64,000 nt of DNA from Acidisphaera sp. S103 (GCF_009765975.1 NZ_LMUJ01000036.1:88588-152587); one strand, 5' to 3'. Shown: positions 25,914 through 35,202, numbered from the stretch's first letter. The notes: generated by a model not told the origin, from the sequence alone. Program-made: numbers and translations.

Positions 25914-26393
25914 CAGGCCTCTTGGTTCTGTTGATTCGGCGGGAACATGATGTTCGGCGGGGGTAAGGTCAAGTCGCGCCTGTAACCGGAGGGCGGAAAG
26001 ATGCTTGGCGCGAGGGTTCCGGCGCGCCGTTTGGCCTTTACGAGACGATGCGAGGCCCGAAAACCAAATGCTTCGATAAGTTTTGCGTGGCCGCTCCCGC
26101 ACGGATTTCGCGCGGGACGCGGCAGTGCGTGCGGCGGAGGACGTGCTGATGGAAACCACTTTCCTGCGCATGAGCCAGGATGGTTTTGCCGAGCCGGGAC
26201 GATCCTTTGGTGCTGTTTCGGTCTATTCCGGATATCGAGGTGTCATTGTAGGCGGCTGCATTGAAGCTGCCGCAATAATTGACGGCGGCATTGCCGATCT
26301 TCAGCCGCGTGCCTTCCGGGCGTGCTCATCCTGGCCGTGTCAGCCTGGCGTGCGTGGAAAATTCGTGCCGATTCATGATTTGGTAATTCTCTT
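25914..26393. other. Intergenic; infA promoter region
   Basis: About 480 bp upstream of infA holding its promoter. Open frames on both strands (25914-26171 minus, 26083-26445 plus) have no recognisable protein content or ribosome binding site. No structured element was found. Confidence 0.4.
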
Positions 26394-26433
26394 CACGGAG
26401 AACGACGGAGGATCACGAAGCGCCACGGAGGGC
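26394..26433. repeat. Left inverted repeat of a GxxExxY cassette
   Basis: This arm, built from repeated CACGGAGG/CACGAAG words, is the inverse of the sequence at 26821-26860. By eye 33 of 40 positions pair. It ends four bases before the start codon of the enclosed gene. See the right arm and the gene. Confidence 0.75.
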
Positions 26434-26437
26434 GGCT

Positions 26438-26812
26438 ATGCTTGAACATCGCGACCTGACCGAACGGGTCATCGGATTGGCGATCGAGGTTCACCGAACG
26501 GTAGGGCCGGGGCTTCTGGAAGCGGTCTACGAGACCGGCCTGTGCGTCGAACTTAAGCTGGCCGGCATTCCTTTTCGGCGTCAGGTCAATATTCCTGTTG
26601 TTTACAAAGGTACGTCAATCTCGCTCGGATTTCGGGCGGATATTGTGGTCGCGGATGCGGTGATTCTGGAGATCAAAGGCGTCGCGGCCCTTATCCCGGC
26701 ACACGAAGCGCAAATTTTGACCTATCTGCGTATGAGCCACGTCCGCGTCGGCCTGCTGTTGAATTTTCACGCGCCTCGCCTGAAAGACGGTTTACTGCGC
26801 TTCATCGTGTGA
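26438..26812 (+). CDS. GxxExxY family protein
   Basis: 124 residues. It carries the name-giving motif GPGLLEAVYETGL at residues about 22-34 and the later RADIVVADAVILEIKGV with a D-E-K arrangement. PF13366 is thought to have a restriction-endonuclease-like fold; the D...ExK residues fit that, but the function is not established. Length is typical. The gene fills almost all the space between two near-identical inverted repeats, so it looks like a self-contained mobile cassette between infA and a DUF2891 gene. Confidence 0.9.
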   Translation: MLEHRDLTERVIGLAIEVHRTVGPGLLEAVYETGLCVELKLAGIPFRRQVNIPVVYKGTSISLGFRADIVVADAVILEIKGVAALIPAHEAQILTYLRMSHVRVGLLLNFHAPRLKDGLLRFIV

Positions 26813-26820
26813 GGCGTGAT

Positions 26821-26860
26821 GCCCTCCGTGGCTTTTCGTGGTCCTCCGTCTCCCTTCGTG
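26821..26860. repeat. Right inverted repeat of a GxxExxY cassette
   Basis: Begins GCCCTCCGTGGCTTTTCGTG nine bases after the stop codon and is the inverse of 26394-26433, whose reverse complement begins GCCCTCCGTGGCGCTTCGTG. In RNA the two arms would form a long stem closing over the whole gene. Confidence 0.75.
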
Positions 26861-27097
26861 CAAAAATTCGCGGAGTAGCGTCAAAGTACCAACGCGGGCC
26901 GAATCGTTGAAACGAAGATGCAAACCCCAATGAAATTGGCTACGCGGCAGCCCGGGTGGAGCGTCTTCTTTTGCCATCGACAGCATCGGTCGGCCCGGCC
27001 CCATAGGGGCGCCGGTCTGCTCCGATTCGACTCATGCTTTGCAATCCACTGTCCAGAGAGGCGTCGATTCTCTCTCAGCACGTGGTCGATAAGCGGA

Positions 27098-28075
27098 TTA
27101 TCCTCCACCCAACGCCAGCACCGCAAAACTGCACAGCCAGTGCTCGCCCATGTAGTCGCCACCGACATGCGGCAAGCTGGCATCGACGTGAGCCTGGGCT
27201 GTCCGCCGTATCGCCTCCGGATCGGGGGTGAACGCCGCCAGCGCCTGCCAGCACCATGCCCGGCTCAGGTTCAGCCCATCCAGATGCGCGATCTTCCCGT
27301 CGCTCCGGTCGCTGACGATCGCCGGCGTGAACAGACTGGCCGGCAACCCCTGGCCCACCTGAGGCAGGAATCCGGCGAACCACCCGCGGAATTCCGCATC
27401 GGGCAGCGCCGCGCGCATGCATTCCGCCTCGATCAGCGTGGGCGACAGGAACTCGTCTCCACCCGGCTCCCACGCCTGGCAACCGGCGTCCCCGGCATAC
27501 CAACGCCGAACCGTGTCCGTCAGCAACGCCCGCAGCGCCGAGTCCGGATAATCCAGCGCCAGCCGAACCGCGAACGCGGTGTTCGTATGCACCCCGGCCC
27601 TGATCGGGTACGTCGCCAACGGCAGGAACGCCATGAACCTGGCCGCGAAAGCACGGGCCAGCGGTTGCAGCGCCGCCGCCCAGGCCCGTCCCTCCGGCGT
27701 CTCATGCAATGCCAGTTCCGCCGCCAGCTTCAGCAGCCACGCCCAGCCGTACGGCCGCTCGAACCCCCGAGACGCCGGCCGATCGAGATACGCACACTCC
27801 GCCGCCACAAGGTCCGGCACCAGATGCGCGTCGAACAACGCGCGGATTGCCCCGGCGCGCGGCATCCCCGGAAACCGCCGGTACAAATTCGCCAGCATCC
27901 AATAGCCATGCACGCAGGAATGCCAGTCGAAGCTACCGTAGAACACCGGATGCAGGTCCCGAGGGCCGCGCACATCCTGGGGTCCGGCCAGCACGTGGTC
28001 CAGCTTGTTGGGGTATTCGCGGGTGACGTGCCCCAACGCAATCCCGGCAAACGCATGGGCAAGATCTTGTTCCAT
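27098..28075 (-). CDS. DUF2891 domain protein
   Basis: 325 residues. The family hallmarks are LHPVFYGSFDWHSCVHGYWM near residue 45 and FERPYGWAWLLKLAAELALH, then HTNTAFAVRLALDYP and GDEFLSPTLIEAECM. The fold is expected to be an all-alpha toroid like those of glycoside-processing enzymes, with no signal peptide here. No activity has been assigned to the family. The start at 28075 is the ATG that leaves the usual N terminus; an upstream in-frame ATG at 28111 or 28108 is possible. Confidence 0.8.
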   Translation of the reverse strand: MEQDLAHAFAGIALGHVTREYPNKLDHVLAGPQDVRGPRDLHPVFYGSFDWHSCVHGYWMLANLYRRFPGMPRAGAIRALFDAHLVPDLVAAECAYLDRPASRGFERPYGWAWLLKLAAELALHETPEGRAWAAALQPLARAFAARFMAFLPLATYPIRAGVHTNTAFAVRLALDYPDSALRALLTDTVRRWYAGDAGCQAWEPGGDEFLSPTLIEAECMRAALPDAEFRGWFAGFLPQVGQGLPASLFTPAIVSDRSDGKIAHLDGLNLSRAWCWQALAAFTPDPEAIRRTAQAHVDASLPHVGGDYMGEHWLCSFAVLALGGG

Positions 28076-28334
28076 CGACCACCGACCCGAAAGTATTGTC
28101 CGCCCCATCATAAGGGCCGCCCAAGCCGCAGGGCGAATCACGCGGCCCGCGACCAGCAATTCTCATCTGGCCCTGCAGGCCACGCCCAGTCCCAAATTAT
28201 CATTGCGACGCTAAGGCCTTCCGAAGCCTCCTGTGGCAGAAGGAGAACTGCTGGCACGCAACACCACCGATGGTTCATCCTATCCACGCGTTAAAACGGC
28301 CGTTATCATGACCGCGCGACCAGATCGGAGCACG

Positions 28335-29816
28335 ATGACAATGACCCGACATCAGGCCTCTCTTCGCCATCTTCTTGCGGCTGCCATGATCGCCACCCTG
28401 ATGATCGGTGCGGCGGCCCTTCCCGCGCGAGCCGATGACGCCGCCATGAACGAATCCCAAATCATCCACCGTCTGTTGCCGACCGTGGTCAACATCCACG
28501 TCCAGAAGGTAGAGGCGGTCACGCCGCCCACCGCCGCGGCCGCCACCGTCGACGCACCCGCCACGGATTCCGCGAAACTGGCATCCGAGGGCGCCACGAC
28601 CATCAAGGGCTATGTCGGTTCCGGCTTCATCATCGATCCGTCCGGCTTGATCGTGACCAACTATCACGTCGTGGACGGTGCCTACCTGATCGTCGTCACG
28701 CTGTCCGACGGCACGCGGCTGGAGGGCACGGTGACCAGCGCGTCGAAGCTCGCCGACCTGGCGCTGGTGCAGGTGAAGGCGGATCATCCTTTACCGGCGG
28801 CGCATTGGGGCGACAGCGACACGCTGCAGGTCGGCGACCAGGTCTTCGCCGCCGGCAATCCGTTCGGACTGGGTCTTACGGTGACTGGCGGCATCGTCAG
28901 TGCGCTCAATCGGAACATCATGAACTCGCCGTATGACGACCTGATCCAGACCGACGCCACGTTGAATCACGGCAATTCCGGCGGCCCGCTGTTCGACATG
29001 CAGGGCAATGTGATCGGAGTCGATTCGACGATCATCTCACCCACCACAGGTTCGGTCGGCCTGGGTTTCGCCATCCCGTCGAACAGTGCCCACTTCGTGG
29101 TCGACCAGTTGCGGACCTATGGCTGGGTCCACCCCGGTTGGATCGGCGTGAAGGTCCAGACGATGACGGACGAAATCGCCGCCGCCATGGGCTTGGCCCA
29201 ATCCGAGGGTTCCGTGGTGTCGTGGGTGCTGTCGGGTGGACCGGCGATGAAGGCCGGCCTGCAGGTCCGCGATGTCATTTTGCAATTCGACGGCAGGACA
29301 CCCAGCGACGAACGAGCGCTGCTGCGCGCCATCGCCCATACCTCCGCGGGCGTTGCGACGTCGATAGTGGTACTGCGCGACGGCAAGCGGCTCACGCTTC
29401 CGCTCACCGTTGACGCATGGCCTCGCAATCAGTGGGAGGCACTGGACGCGCCAGCCCCGATCCTGCGACCGAACAACCCTGTTCCACCCCATCTCGGCCT
29501 GACGCTGGCGCCGATCTTACCGGCGGACAAAACCAAGCTTGGGTTGGTGGATGATCTCAAGGGCGTCCAGGTGACGAACGTCGTAAAGGATTCCGATCCG
29601 GCGACCCGCGGCATGACCGCCGGAGACGTCATTCTGCGCGTGCAGGACAAGCCGGTTACCACGCCGGCCGAGGTCTGGGCCGGCGTCGACGCGGTGCGCG
29701 CCGAGAAGCGCGATTTTGTCATGATGCTGATCTACCCCAAGGTGCGTACTGTGCCAGGCCCGGAATGGGTGGCGCTGCGGCTGGTTGCAAAGGACAAGAT
29801 CGCTTCGGGCGGCTAG
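28335..29816 (+). CDS. DegP/Do-type periplasmic serine protease
   Basis: 493 residues. Signal peptide HLLAAAMIATLMIGAAALPA ends near ARAD. Trypsin-like domain with triad His in GLIVTNYHVVDG, Asp in ASKLADLALVQV and Ser in LNHGNSGGPLF; FAAGNPFGLG is also conserved. Two PDZ domains follow, the first from about residue 265 (GWIGVKVQTMTDEIAAAMGL) and the second from about 385 (LGLTLAPIL ... GVQVTNVVKDSDPATRGM). It should degrade or refold misfolded envelope proteins. An Ala/Thr-rich loop (VTPPTAAAATVDAPATDSAK) replaces the regulatory loop before the protease core. Monocistronic. Confidence 0.93.
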   Translation: MTMTRHQASLRHLLAAAMIATLMIGAAALPARADDAAMNESQIIHRLLPTVVNIHVQKVEAVTPPTAAAATVDAPATDSAKLASEGATTIKGYVGSGFIIDPSGLIVTNYHVVDGAYLIVVTLSDGTRLEGTVTSASKLADLALVQVKADHPLPAAHWGDSDTLQVGDQVFAAGNPFGLGLTVTGGIVSALNRNIMNSPYDDLIQTDATLNHGNSGGPLFDMQGNVIGVDSTIISPTTGSVGLGFAIPSNSAHFVVDQLRTYGWVHPGWIGVKVQTMTDEIAAAMGLAQSEGSVVSWVLSGGPAMKAGLQVRDVILQFDGRTPSDERALLRAIAHTSAGVATSIVVLRDGKRLTLPLTVDAWPRNQWEALDAPAPILRPNNPVPPHLGLTLAPILPADKTKLGLVDDLKGVQVTNVVKDSDPATRGMTAGDVILRVQDKPVTTPAEVWAGVDAVRAEKRDFVMMLIYPKVRTVPGPEWVALRLVAKDKIASGG

Positions 29817-29907
29817 CGCGTGATGACCGGACGCGGAATCGCCGAGGTCTGAATTACGCGATCAAACAAAGAGTTATACCAACCGTCGTTGACGTCGGCG
29901 CTTCATT

Positions 29908-29937
29908 CCCGTCATAGCCCGGCGTGTCCGGGCCATC
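29908..29937. repeat. Dispersed REP-like palindrome
   Basis: CCCGTCATAGCCCGGCGTGT followed by CCGGGCCATC. GCCCGG at 29917-29922 pairs with CCGGGC at 29928-29933. Variants of the same unit lie at 36620, 50884, 53991-54180 and 57744, always outside genes. GCGATCAAACAA, shared with the 5206 hairpin, lies about 40 bp before it. Confidence 0.6.
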
Positions 29938-30160
29938 TGGTCCAGCACGGGCGGCGATTGGTGGTCAGGACAAGCCGAGCCATGACGGTAGGGGTAGTAC
30001 GTCAGAAGCAATGCCAATTGTTACTGGATCTGGACGGCTGAGCGAAAGCAAAGTCATCCTGCTCTAAACACGGCCGGCTGGCCTGTGCGCGACAGTTTCT
30101 GGCCGGACATCGACGCAAGGCCAGTTCTATCGTGCCGGCGATCATCAGGAGCCGACTGCC

Positions 30161-30823
30161 ATGGGCATTCTTCACGATCCGGAACTGGAACAATTGCTGG
30201 CTGCCCTGCACGCCAGAAGCGACGCGCAGATCCCGGTGATCGCCGGCTACACTGCCCAGCAGGCAACACCCGATGAGATGAAGGACTTCCGCCGCGACAA
30301 ACTGGTCGCGCTCGACCGCGACAAAGCGGAATTTTGCTACCAGCTCTGCCGAGCGTCCGACGCCCGGCGGATCGTCGAAATCGGCACCTCTTACGGGGTT
30401 TCGACCCTGTATCTCGCCGCCGCCGTGCGCGACAACATCCGAACCAACGGCGGCGCCGGCACGGTCATCGGCACCGAATACGAGCCCGAAAAGGCCGCCG
30501 CCGCGCGCGCTCATTTCGCCCAGGCGGGCCTGAGCCAGTTAATCGATCTGCGTGAAGGCGACCTGCGCGAGACTCTGAAGCAGATCGACGGTCCCGTGGA
30601 CTTCGTGCTGGTAGACATCTGGATCGCCATGGCTCGGCCGGCACTGGAACGGGTGGCCCAGCACCTGCGGCCCGGCGCCATCGTCGTCTGCGACAACACC
30701 GAACAGCATCGCGAGGCTTACGCCGACTATTTCGCCTTCCTGAACGACCCCGCCAACCGCTTTCGCACGATGACCCTGCCGTTCGGCGGCGGCTTCGAAC
30801 TGTCGGTGCGCTGCCCGGCTTGA
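30161..30823 (+). CDS. Class I SAM-dependent O-methyltransferase-like protein
   Basis: 220 residues. AGGAG lies nine bases before the ATG. SAM-binding motif I is RRIVEIGTSYGVSTLYLAAA, followed by the acidic TVIGTEYEPEKAAAARAHF, EGDLRETL and VDFVLVDIWIAMARPALERV. The layout is that of methyltransferase_24 / catechol O-methyltransferase-like proteins. The substrate is unknown. A GNAT gene follows 76 bp downstream on the same strand. Confidence 0.87.
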   Translation: MGILHDPELEQLLAALHARSDAQIPVIAGYTAQQATPDEMKDFRRDKLVALDRDKAEFCYQLCRASDARRIVEIGTSYGVSTLYLAAAVRDNIRTNGGAGTVIGTEYEPEKAAAARAHFAQAGLSQLIDLREGDLRETLKQIDGPVDFVLVDIWIAMARPALERVAQHLRPGAIVVCDNTEQHREAYADYFAFLNDPANRFRTMTLPFGGGFELSVRCPA

Positions 30824-30899
30824 AAGAGGTCAATCGGACCAGCCCAACAGAACCAATCGGACCTTTCCAGTCAGCCCATTTAAACTGACAAATCCAGTC

Positions 30900-31643
30900 A
30901 TGCCCGACGCCCTTGAACAGCCCTACCCACGCCCGCCTTCAGGACGCCCCGTTCCCAACCCACCACCCGGGCTGGTCCCGGCTCGCACCATACTGTCCGG
31001 CCGGCATATCCAATGGGAGCCGCTAAACCCGTCCGTTCATGCCGCGGACCTCTACCAGGCTGGCCACGGTTCGCCGGAGGCATTGCGGGTCTGGGACTAT
31101 CTGCCTGCCGGACCATGGCCGGATCAGCCGTCTTTCCTGGCATGGCTGAAAACCCAGGCCGCCGCCTTCGACCCCATCCGGTTCGCGCTGCGGTCCCATG
31201 CGAGCGGAACGGTCGCCGGAATGGCCGGCTACCTCGACATCCGTCCGTTGGATGGCGTCATTGAGATCGGCGGCATCTGGTTCGCCCCGGCGCTACAGCG
31301 AACCCGCGCGGCCACCGAGGCGCTTTTGCTTCTGCTGTCCTATGCCATGGACGACCTCGGCTATCGCCGCATGCAGTGGCGCTGCAACGCGCTCAACCTC
31401 AAATCGCGCAACGCCGCGCGCCGCCTGGGCTTCCGGTTTGAGGGCGTATTCTACAATCACATGGTCACCAAGGGCCGCAATCGCGACACCGCCTGGTATT
31501 CCATCCTGGACGACGAGTGGCCCGAAGTCCGAGCGATCATCAAAACCTGGCTCGACGACGCCAATTTCGACCCCGCCGGCAACGCCCGCCACTCACTGTC
31601 CGAGGCGATGCAGCGGCGTCCGCCAACGGCTTCCGGACGCTGA
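30900..31643 (+). CDS. GNAT-family N-acetyltransferase (RimJ/RimL-like)
   Basis: 247 residues. After a Pro-rich N terminus the GNAT fold starts near residue 38: IQWEPLNPSVHAADLYQAGH, FALRSHASGTVAGMAGYLDI, EIGGIWFAPALQRTRAATEA and MQWRCNALNLKSRNAARRLGF RFEGVFYNHMVTKGRNRDTA split across the acetyl-CoA-binding region. N--SR-AA-RLGF-FEG is typical of RimJ-type enzymes that acetylate protein N termini or small amines. Target unknown. Confidence 0.9.
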   Translation: MPDALEQPYPRPPSGRPVPNPPPGLVPARTILSGRHIQWEPLNPSVHAADLYQAGHGSPEALRVWDYLPAGPWPDQPSFLAWLKTQAAAFDPIRFALRSHASGTVAGMAGYLDIRPLDGVIEIGGIWFAPALQRTRAATEALLLLLSYAMDDLGYRRMQWRCNALNLKSRNAARRLGFRFEGVFYNHMVTKGRNRDTAWYSILDDEWPEVRAIIKTWLDDANFDPAGNARHSLSEAMQRRPPTASGR

Positions 31644-31729
31644 TCCTGCCGATTGGCTGTGGCTTCGAAATGCGTCAGCCTGGGGGAGCCGCGACCGTCA
31701 GCTGATGCTCATTGGCAACCTCGACAAGT

Positions 31730-32119
31730 TTAGCGATATCCGGCTTCTCGGGCGAGATCGCGCGGTGCACATCGGTGAAAATGCGATGCCGCCTCGCGCG
31801 ACGTCATGGAAATCATCTCCCCACCGCCCTTGCCGAAGCGGAGCCAGTGTGTCGTTCCGGCTGGCAGATGCACCAGCGTGCCCGGGACGGCGATCATGTC
31901 CTCGGCACCGACGCCGAACGCGATATCGCCCTTCACCACGTAGAAGGATTCATCCCACGGGTGGCTGTGAGGCGGCGGCCCGCTGCCTTCGGGACCCGCC
32001 TGACGAAAAATCTCATAACTGCCGGTTTGTGCACCCGACGCGAGAACCGTGATTTTCTCGCCGACGACGTCTAACGGATCCGGCGCGGTTGCCGGGGTGA
32101 CAACGAATGCTGCGCGCAT
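31730..32119 (-). CDS. Single-domain cupin protein
   Basis: 129 residues. Cupin motif 1 is complete: GPPPHSHPWDESFYVVKGDI (H-H-E), and motif 2 reads VHLPAGTTHWLRFGKGG (P-G-H). The metal site should be functional. The ATG at 32119 follows GGGGGAG. The substrate is unknown. It is separated by about 450 bp of non-coding DNA from the divergent MFS gene. Confidence 0.88.
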   Translation of the reverse strand: MRAAFVVTPATAPDPLDVVGEKITVLASGAQTGSYEIFRQAGPEGSGPPPHSHPWDESFYVVKGDIAFGVGAEDMIAVPGTLVHLPAGTTHWLRFGKGGGEMISMTSREAASHFHRCAPRDLAREAGYR

Positions 32120-32567
32120 GGAACTCCCCCTGTATATTTGTCCGACATTTACCCAACGGGCGGCCGATCCACCCATCTGGGCAGTAGGTCAGGGCGTGGT
32201 GGTTTCACGATATAGTCTGGCGTCATTCCGACTATAATACATCCTTATGGTAACCGCCGCTACGATTCATGCCATCATGACTGTAAGTCATAATGCCGCG
32301 TACTTTGGAGGGGCGGCAAAAGGATTACAGTAGATTGGGGATTATTGGCTCGGATCGCGAAGACAATCGATAACTCGATCGTGATCTTTTGTAAGGGGCC
32401 CGTCTGCATCCATCGGCAAACCATGCTTCGACGCGGCGCCAAGAATTAGAGTAAGAAGCGGCAGCGCGATGCGGTGAAGTCCCGCCGCGCTGGTGACCCC
32501 ACAATGATGGGTTCGCGCCGCCGAAGTGCGTCCAAACAATCTAAAAAAAGAGACGGGAGAACGCTTC
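32120..32567. other. Intergenic; possible dehydrogenase remnant
   Basis: About 450 bp between divergent cupin and MFS genes. AT-rich stretches at 32215-32340 probably hold promoters. A minus-strand frame ending at 32342 reads IALPLLTLILGAASKHGLPM then DADGPLTKDHDRVIDCL; GL---KDHD--ID recalls the C terminus of 3-hydroxyisobutyrate-dehydrogenase-like proteins. The resemblance is weak. Confidence 0.3.
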
Positions 32568-33845
32568 ATGTCAGCGACAGCCGCCAATACAGTTCCGATT
32601 CCGTGGTGGAAAGAACCAACCAAGGATCAATGGCTCGCCTGGGTCGCCGCCTGGCTCGGATGGACCCTCGATGCCTTCGATTTCACCATCTTCCTGCTGC
32701 TGATGGTGCCGATTTCCAAGACCTTCGGCGTGCCGCTGACCGAGGTTGCCGTCGTCTTCACTCTGACCCTGTGGATGCGCCTGGTCGGCGCCACCGCCTC
32801 CGGCTGGGTCTCCGACCGGATCGGCCGCAAAAAGCCGTTGATGATCTCGATCGCCTGGTTCTCGGTCTGTAACCTCTTGGCCGGCTTGGCACCGAGCTTC
32901 TTGCTGCTGTTGCTGTTCCGCACGGCCCTGGGCATCGGCATGGGCGCCGAATGGCCGGCCGGTGCCGCGCTGGCAATGGAAACGTGGCCGCAACGTTCAC
33001 GCGGCTTCATGGGATCGGTCCTGCAAGGCTCCTGGGGTTTGGGAGCGCTGCTCTCCAGCGCAGCCTACGCCTTGCTCTATGACTCCATCGGCTGGCGCGG
33101 CCTGTTGCTGATCGGCGTGCTGCCCGCTTTGGTGATTGTCTACATCCGTAAATACGTCAAAGAACCGCCGGTGTGGATCGAAAACCGGCGCAAGCAACGC
33201 GAGGAGAACCGCGAGTTCCGCACACCTCTGTTCAGCATTTTCAAACCGGCCGTGCTCGGCAATACCCTCACGGCGTGCTGGATGATGGCCAGCGCGTTCG
33301 TCGTCGGCTACTCGGTCGGCGGCATGTTCCCCTCTTACCTGCAGAGGGACCTCGGCCTTCCCACCGCCTATGTCGCCCTGCCGATCATGCTGCAGAGCCT
33401 GATGTTCTTCCTCTCGGCAATCCTCTGGGGCTGGTTCTCCGACCGTTATGGCCGGCGGCTGACTCTCATCATCACCGCTCTCGTAACGATTCCGATTGCG
33501 CCATTCTATCTTCTGACCACCAACTATACGATGATCGTCATATTCTTCACGTTGCAAGGTTGGTTTGGTGGCGGTGGCATGCACACGCAATGGCCGCATT
33601 ACCTGTCCGAACGCTTCCCGACCGAGGTGCGGGCGACAGCCACCGGATTCTGCTATCATCAGGGCGCGATCTTCGGCGGCCTGGTGGGGCCGGTGCTGGC
33701 TTACTTCGCCACCAGTTGGCACATGGGCTTCGCGATACCGATGATGATCGGCACCACCGTCGCCGCCGGTTCGGTGTTCATCGCGATGTTGTTCAGCCCC
33801 GAAACGAAGGGCACGCAGCTGGTTGCGGATATTCAGCTGGCGTGA
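32568..33845 (+). CDS. MFS transporter (sialate/aromatic-acid-type symporter)
   Basis: 425 residues, 12 helices, GGGAGAA nine bases before the ATG. LGWTLDAFDFTIFLLLMVPI, GWVSDRIGRKKPLMISI (A-loop), RTALGIGMGAEWPAGAALAM and ETWPQRSRGFMGSVLQGSWG, WFSDRYGRRLTLIITAL (second A-loop), and YLSERFPTEVRATATGFCYH. GMGAEWPAG and RGF-GS-LQGSW are the wording of NanT-like metabolite:H+ symporters. It should import an organic acid. No catabolic gene adjoins it. Confidence 0.92.
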   Translation: MSATAANTVPIPWWKEPTKDQWLAWVAAWLGWTLDAFDFTIFLLLMVPISKTFGVPLTEVAVVFTLTLWMRLVGATASGWVSDRIGRKKPLMISIAWFSVCNLLAGLAPSFLLLLLFRTALGIGMGAEWPAGAALAMETWPQRSRGFMGSVLQGSWGLGALLSSAAYALLYDSIGWRGLLLIGVLPALVIVYIRKYVKEPPVWIENRRKQREENREFRTPLFSIFKPAVLGNTLTACWMMASAFVVGYSVGGMFPSYLQRDLGLPTAYVALPIMLQSLMFFLSAILWGWFSDRYGRRLTLIITALVTIPIAPFYLLTTNYTMIVIFFTLQGWFGGGGMHTQWPHYLSERFPTEVRATATGFCYHQGAIFGGLVGPVLAYFATSWHMGFAIPMMIGTTVAAGSVFIAMLFSPETKGTQLVADIQLA

Positions 33846-33855
33846 TGACAGCCGC

Positions 33856-33892
33856 CCCGCCTGCATCCCCGCGAATGCGGCTTGCAGGCGGG
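33856..33892. terminator. GC-rich nested hairpin after an MFS gene
   Basis: CCCGCCTGCA (33856-33865) pairs perfectly with TGCAGGCGGG (33883-33892); within the loop CCGC-GAAT-GCGG forms a second small stem. It begins 11 bp after the MFS stop. There is no T-tract, so it may be a transcript-stabilising hairpin instead of an intrinsic terminator. Confidence 0.45.
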
Positions 33893-33947
33893 ATTCGGCA
33901 TGGCCTAACGTGCAGTCAGAGCGCGTTAGGTCTTGCTGAGGTACTCG

Positions 33948-34274
33948 ATGTCTGACCCCGTGTTGCGTGTGTCCATCCTACGGTGTGACGCGACGAAGTT
34001 CGCGCTGTTGCAAAGGATGATGTTGGACGCCGAGGCATCCCTTCGGCCCGGCATCGAGGCAATGCCAGGGCTGCTCTCCTTCTACGCCGGCGCGGATGAG
34101 GCAACACTGTCGCTGATCAATACCAGTGTTTGGGACACGCTGGACCACGCCAGGCAACTTGATACCTTCCAGCCCATGCTGGATGCGGGAAAGCGATTTG
34201 TCGCCGAAGGCGCGACGTTCCAGCGCCCGATCATGCACTACACCTCACTGTGGCATTTTGGCCAACGCACATAA
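33948..34274 (+). CDS. ABM-like dimeric alpha/beta-barrel protein
   Basis: 108 residues. The sequence VLRVSILRCDATKFALLQRM, then EAMPGLLSFYAGADEATLSL and INTSVWDTLDHARQLDTFQP fits the antibiotic-biosynthesis-monooxygenase / dimeric alpha-beta-barrel fold: strand, long helix, a GLLSFYAG strand, then a W-strand. Such proteins act as small oxygenases or isomerases, or have no known activity. Start at 33948 after GAGG; an in-frame ATG at 33933 has no ribosome binding site. Confidence 0.7.
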   Translation: MSDPVLRVSILRCDATKFALLQRMMLDAEASLRPGIEAMPGLLSFYAGADEATLSLINTSVWDTLDHARQLDTFQPMLDAGKRFVAEGATFQRPIMHYTSLWHFGQRT

Positions 34275-34376
34275 GCCTGGTATAGTCCTTTGCCTTTGGC
34301 CATCCGGCTCGCCCCCCGCCGTCCGCTGCCCGAAGCAACGCAACGGCGGGACCCGAACCAGCAACCGCCGCCAACG

Positions 34377-35150
34377 TCACCCCCGATAAATCGGAGCCCC
34401 CGACGGCGCCCCGGTCAGCCCGCCATCCACCACGATCTCCGCCGCGGTGATGTTCGTCGCATCGTCCGATGCCAGAAACAAAATCGTATTGGCAATCTCC
34501 GCCACCTCACTGATCCGCCCGCTCGGTACCGCCCGCACCATCGCGGGCTCCATCTCCGCCAGCGCATTCGGCCCACGCCCGAACCGAGACCAGATCGGCG
34601 TCCGCGTCGCCCCCGGCACCACCACGTTCACCCGAACCCCGGCCGTCGCCAGTTCCGACGCCAACACCCGCCCCAGAGAGCTCACCGCACCCTTGCTGGC
34701 GGCGTAGGCGGCATAACCCGGCATACCCAGCACCGCATGCACCGACCCGATCAGCACCACCGACGCCCCCTGGCGCAAATACGGCGCCGCCGCCTGCACC
34801 GTCAGGAACACCCCGGTGACATTGGTGGTCAATATCCGTCCAAACTGCTCCGCCGAGGTGCCGCCTACCGGTGTCCCACCGGCGATCCCCGCATTCGCCA
34901 CCACGATATCCAGATGACCGAACGCTTCGCCCGCCGCGCGGATCGCCGCCTCATTGGCCGCCGCATCCATGATGTCCGCGCGAAACGCCAACGCATTCGG
35001 CCCCAGACTGGCGACAGCCTCATCCAGCGTCGCCTGGTCGCGCCCGGTGATCGCCACCTTCGCCCCTTGCTCGACGAAAACCCGAGCGGTCGCCAGCCCG
35101 ATCCCGCTGTTGCCGCCTGTGATCAAGGCCGCTTTACCGTCCAGTCGCAT
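34377..35150 (-). CDS. SDR-family oxidoreductase
   Basis: 257 residues of a classical short-chain dehydrogenase. NAD(P)-binding ALITGGNSGIGLATARVF, ADIMD, VVANAGIAGG, catalytic Ser in VLIGSVHAVLGMPG and YAAYAASKGA (YxxxK), then VVVPGATRTPIW. An Arg two positions after the second strand (ITGRDQ) suggests NADP. GGAGACTTTC directly precedes the ATG. Divergent from a flavin monooxygenase gene around a palindrome, so the two are probably co-regulated and may act in sequence. Confidence 0.93.
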   Translation of the reverse strand: MRLDGKAALITGGNSGIGLATARVFVEQGAKVAITGRDQATLDEAVASLGPNALAFRADIMDAAANEAAIRAAGEAFGHLDIVVANAGIAGGTPVGGTSAEQFGRILTTNVTGVFLTVQAAAPYLRQGASVVLIGSVHAVLGMPGYAAYAASKGAVSSLGRVLASELATAGVRVNVVVPGATRTPIWSRFGRGPNALAEMEPAMVRAVPSGRISEVAEIANTILFLASDDATNITAAEIVVDGGLTGAPSGAPIYRG

Positions 35151-35202
35151 GAAAGTCTCCCTAGGTTGCATGACAATATCAACCTCAGAGTGGGGATCAA
35201 GA

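Noticed and set aside
32342-32623. Minus-strand frame resembling a dehydrogenase C terminus
   Set aside because: The similarity rests on a few residues (GL, KDHD); noted only in the intergenic entry.
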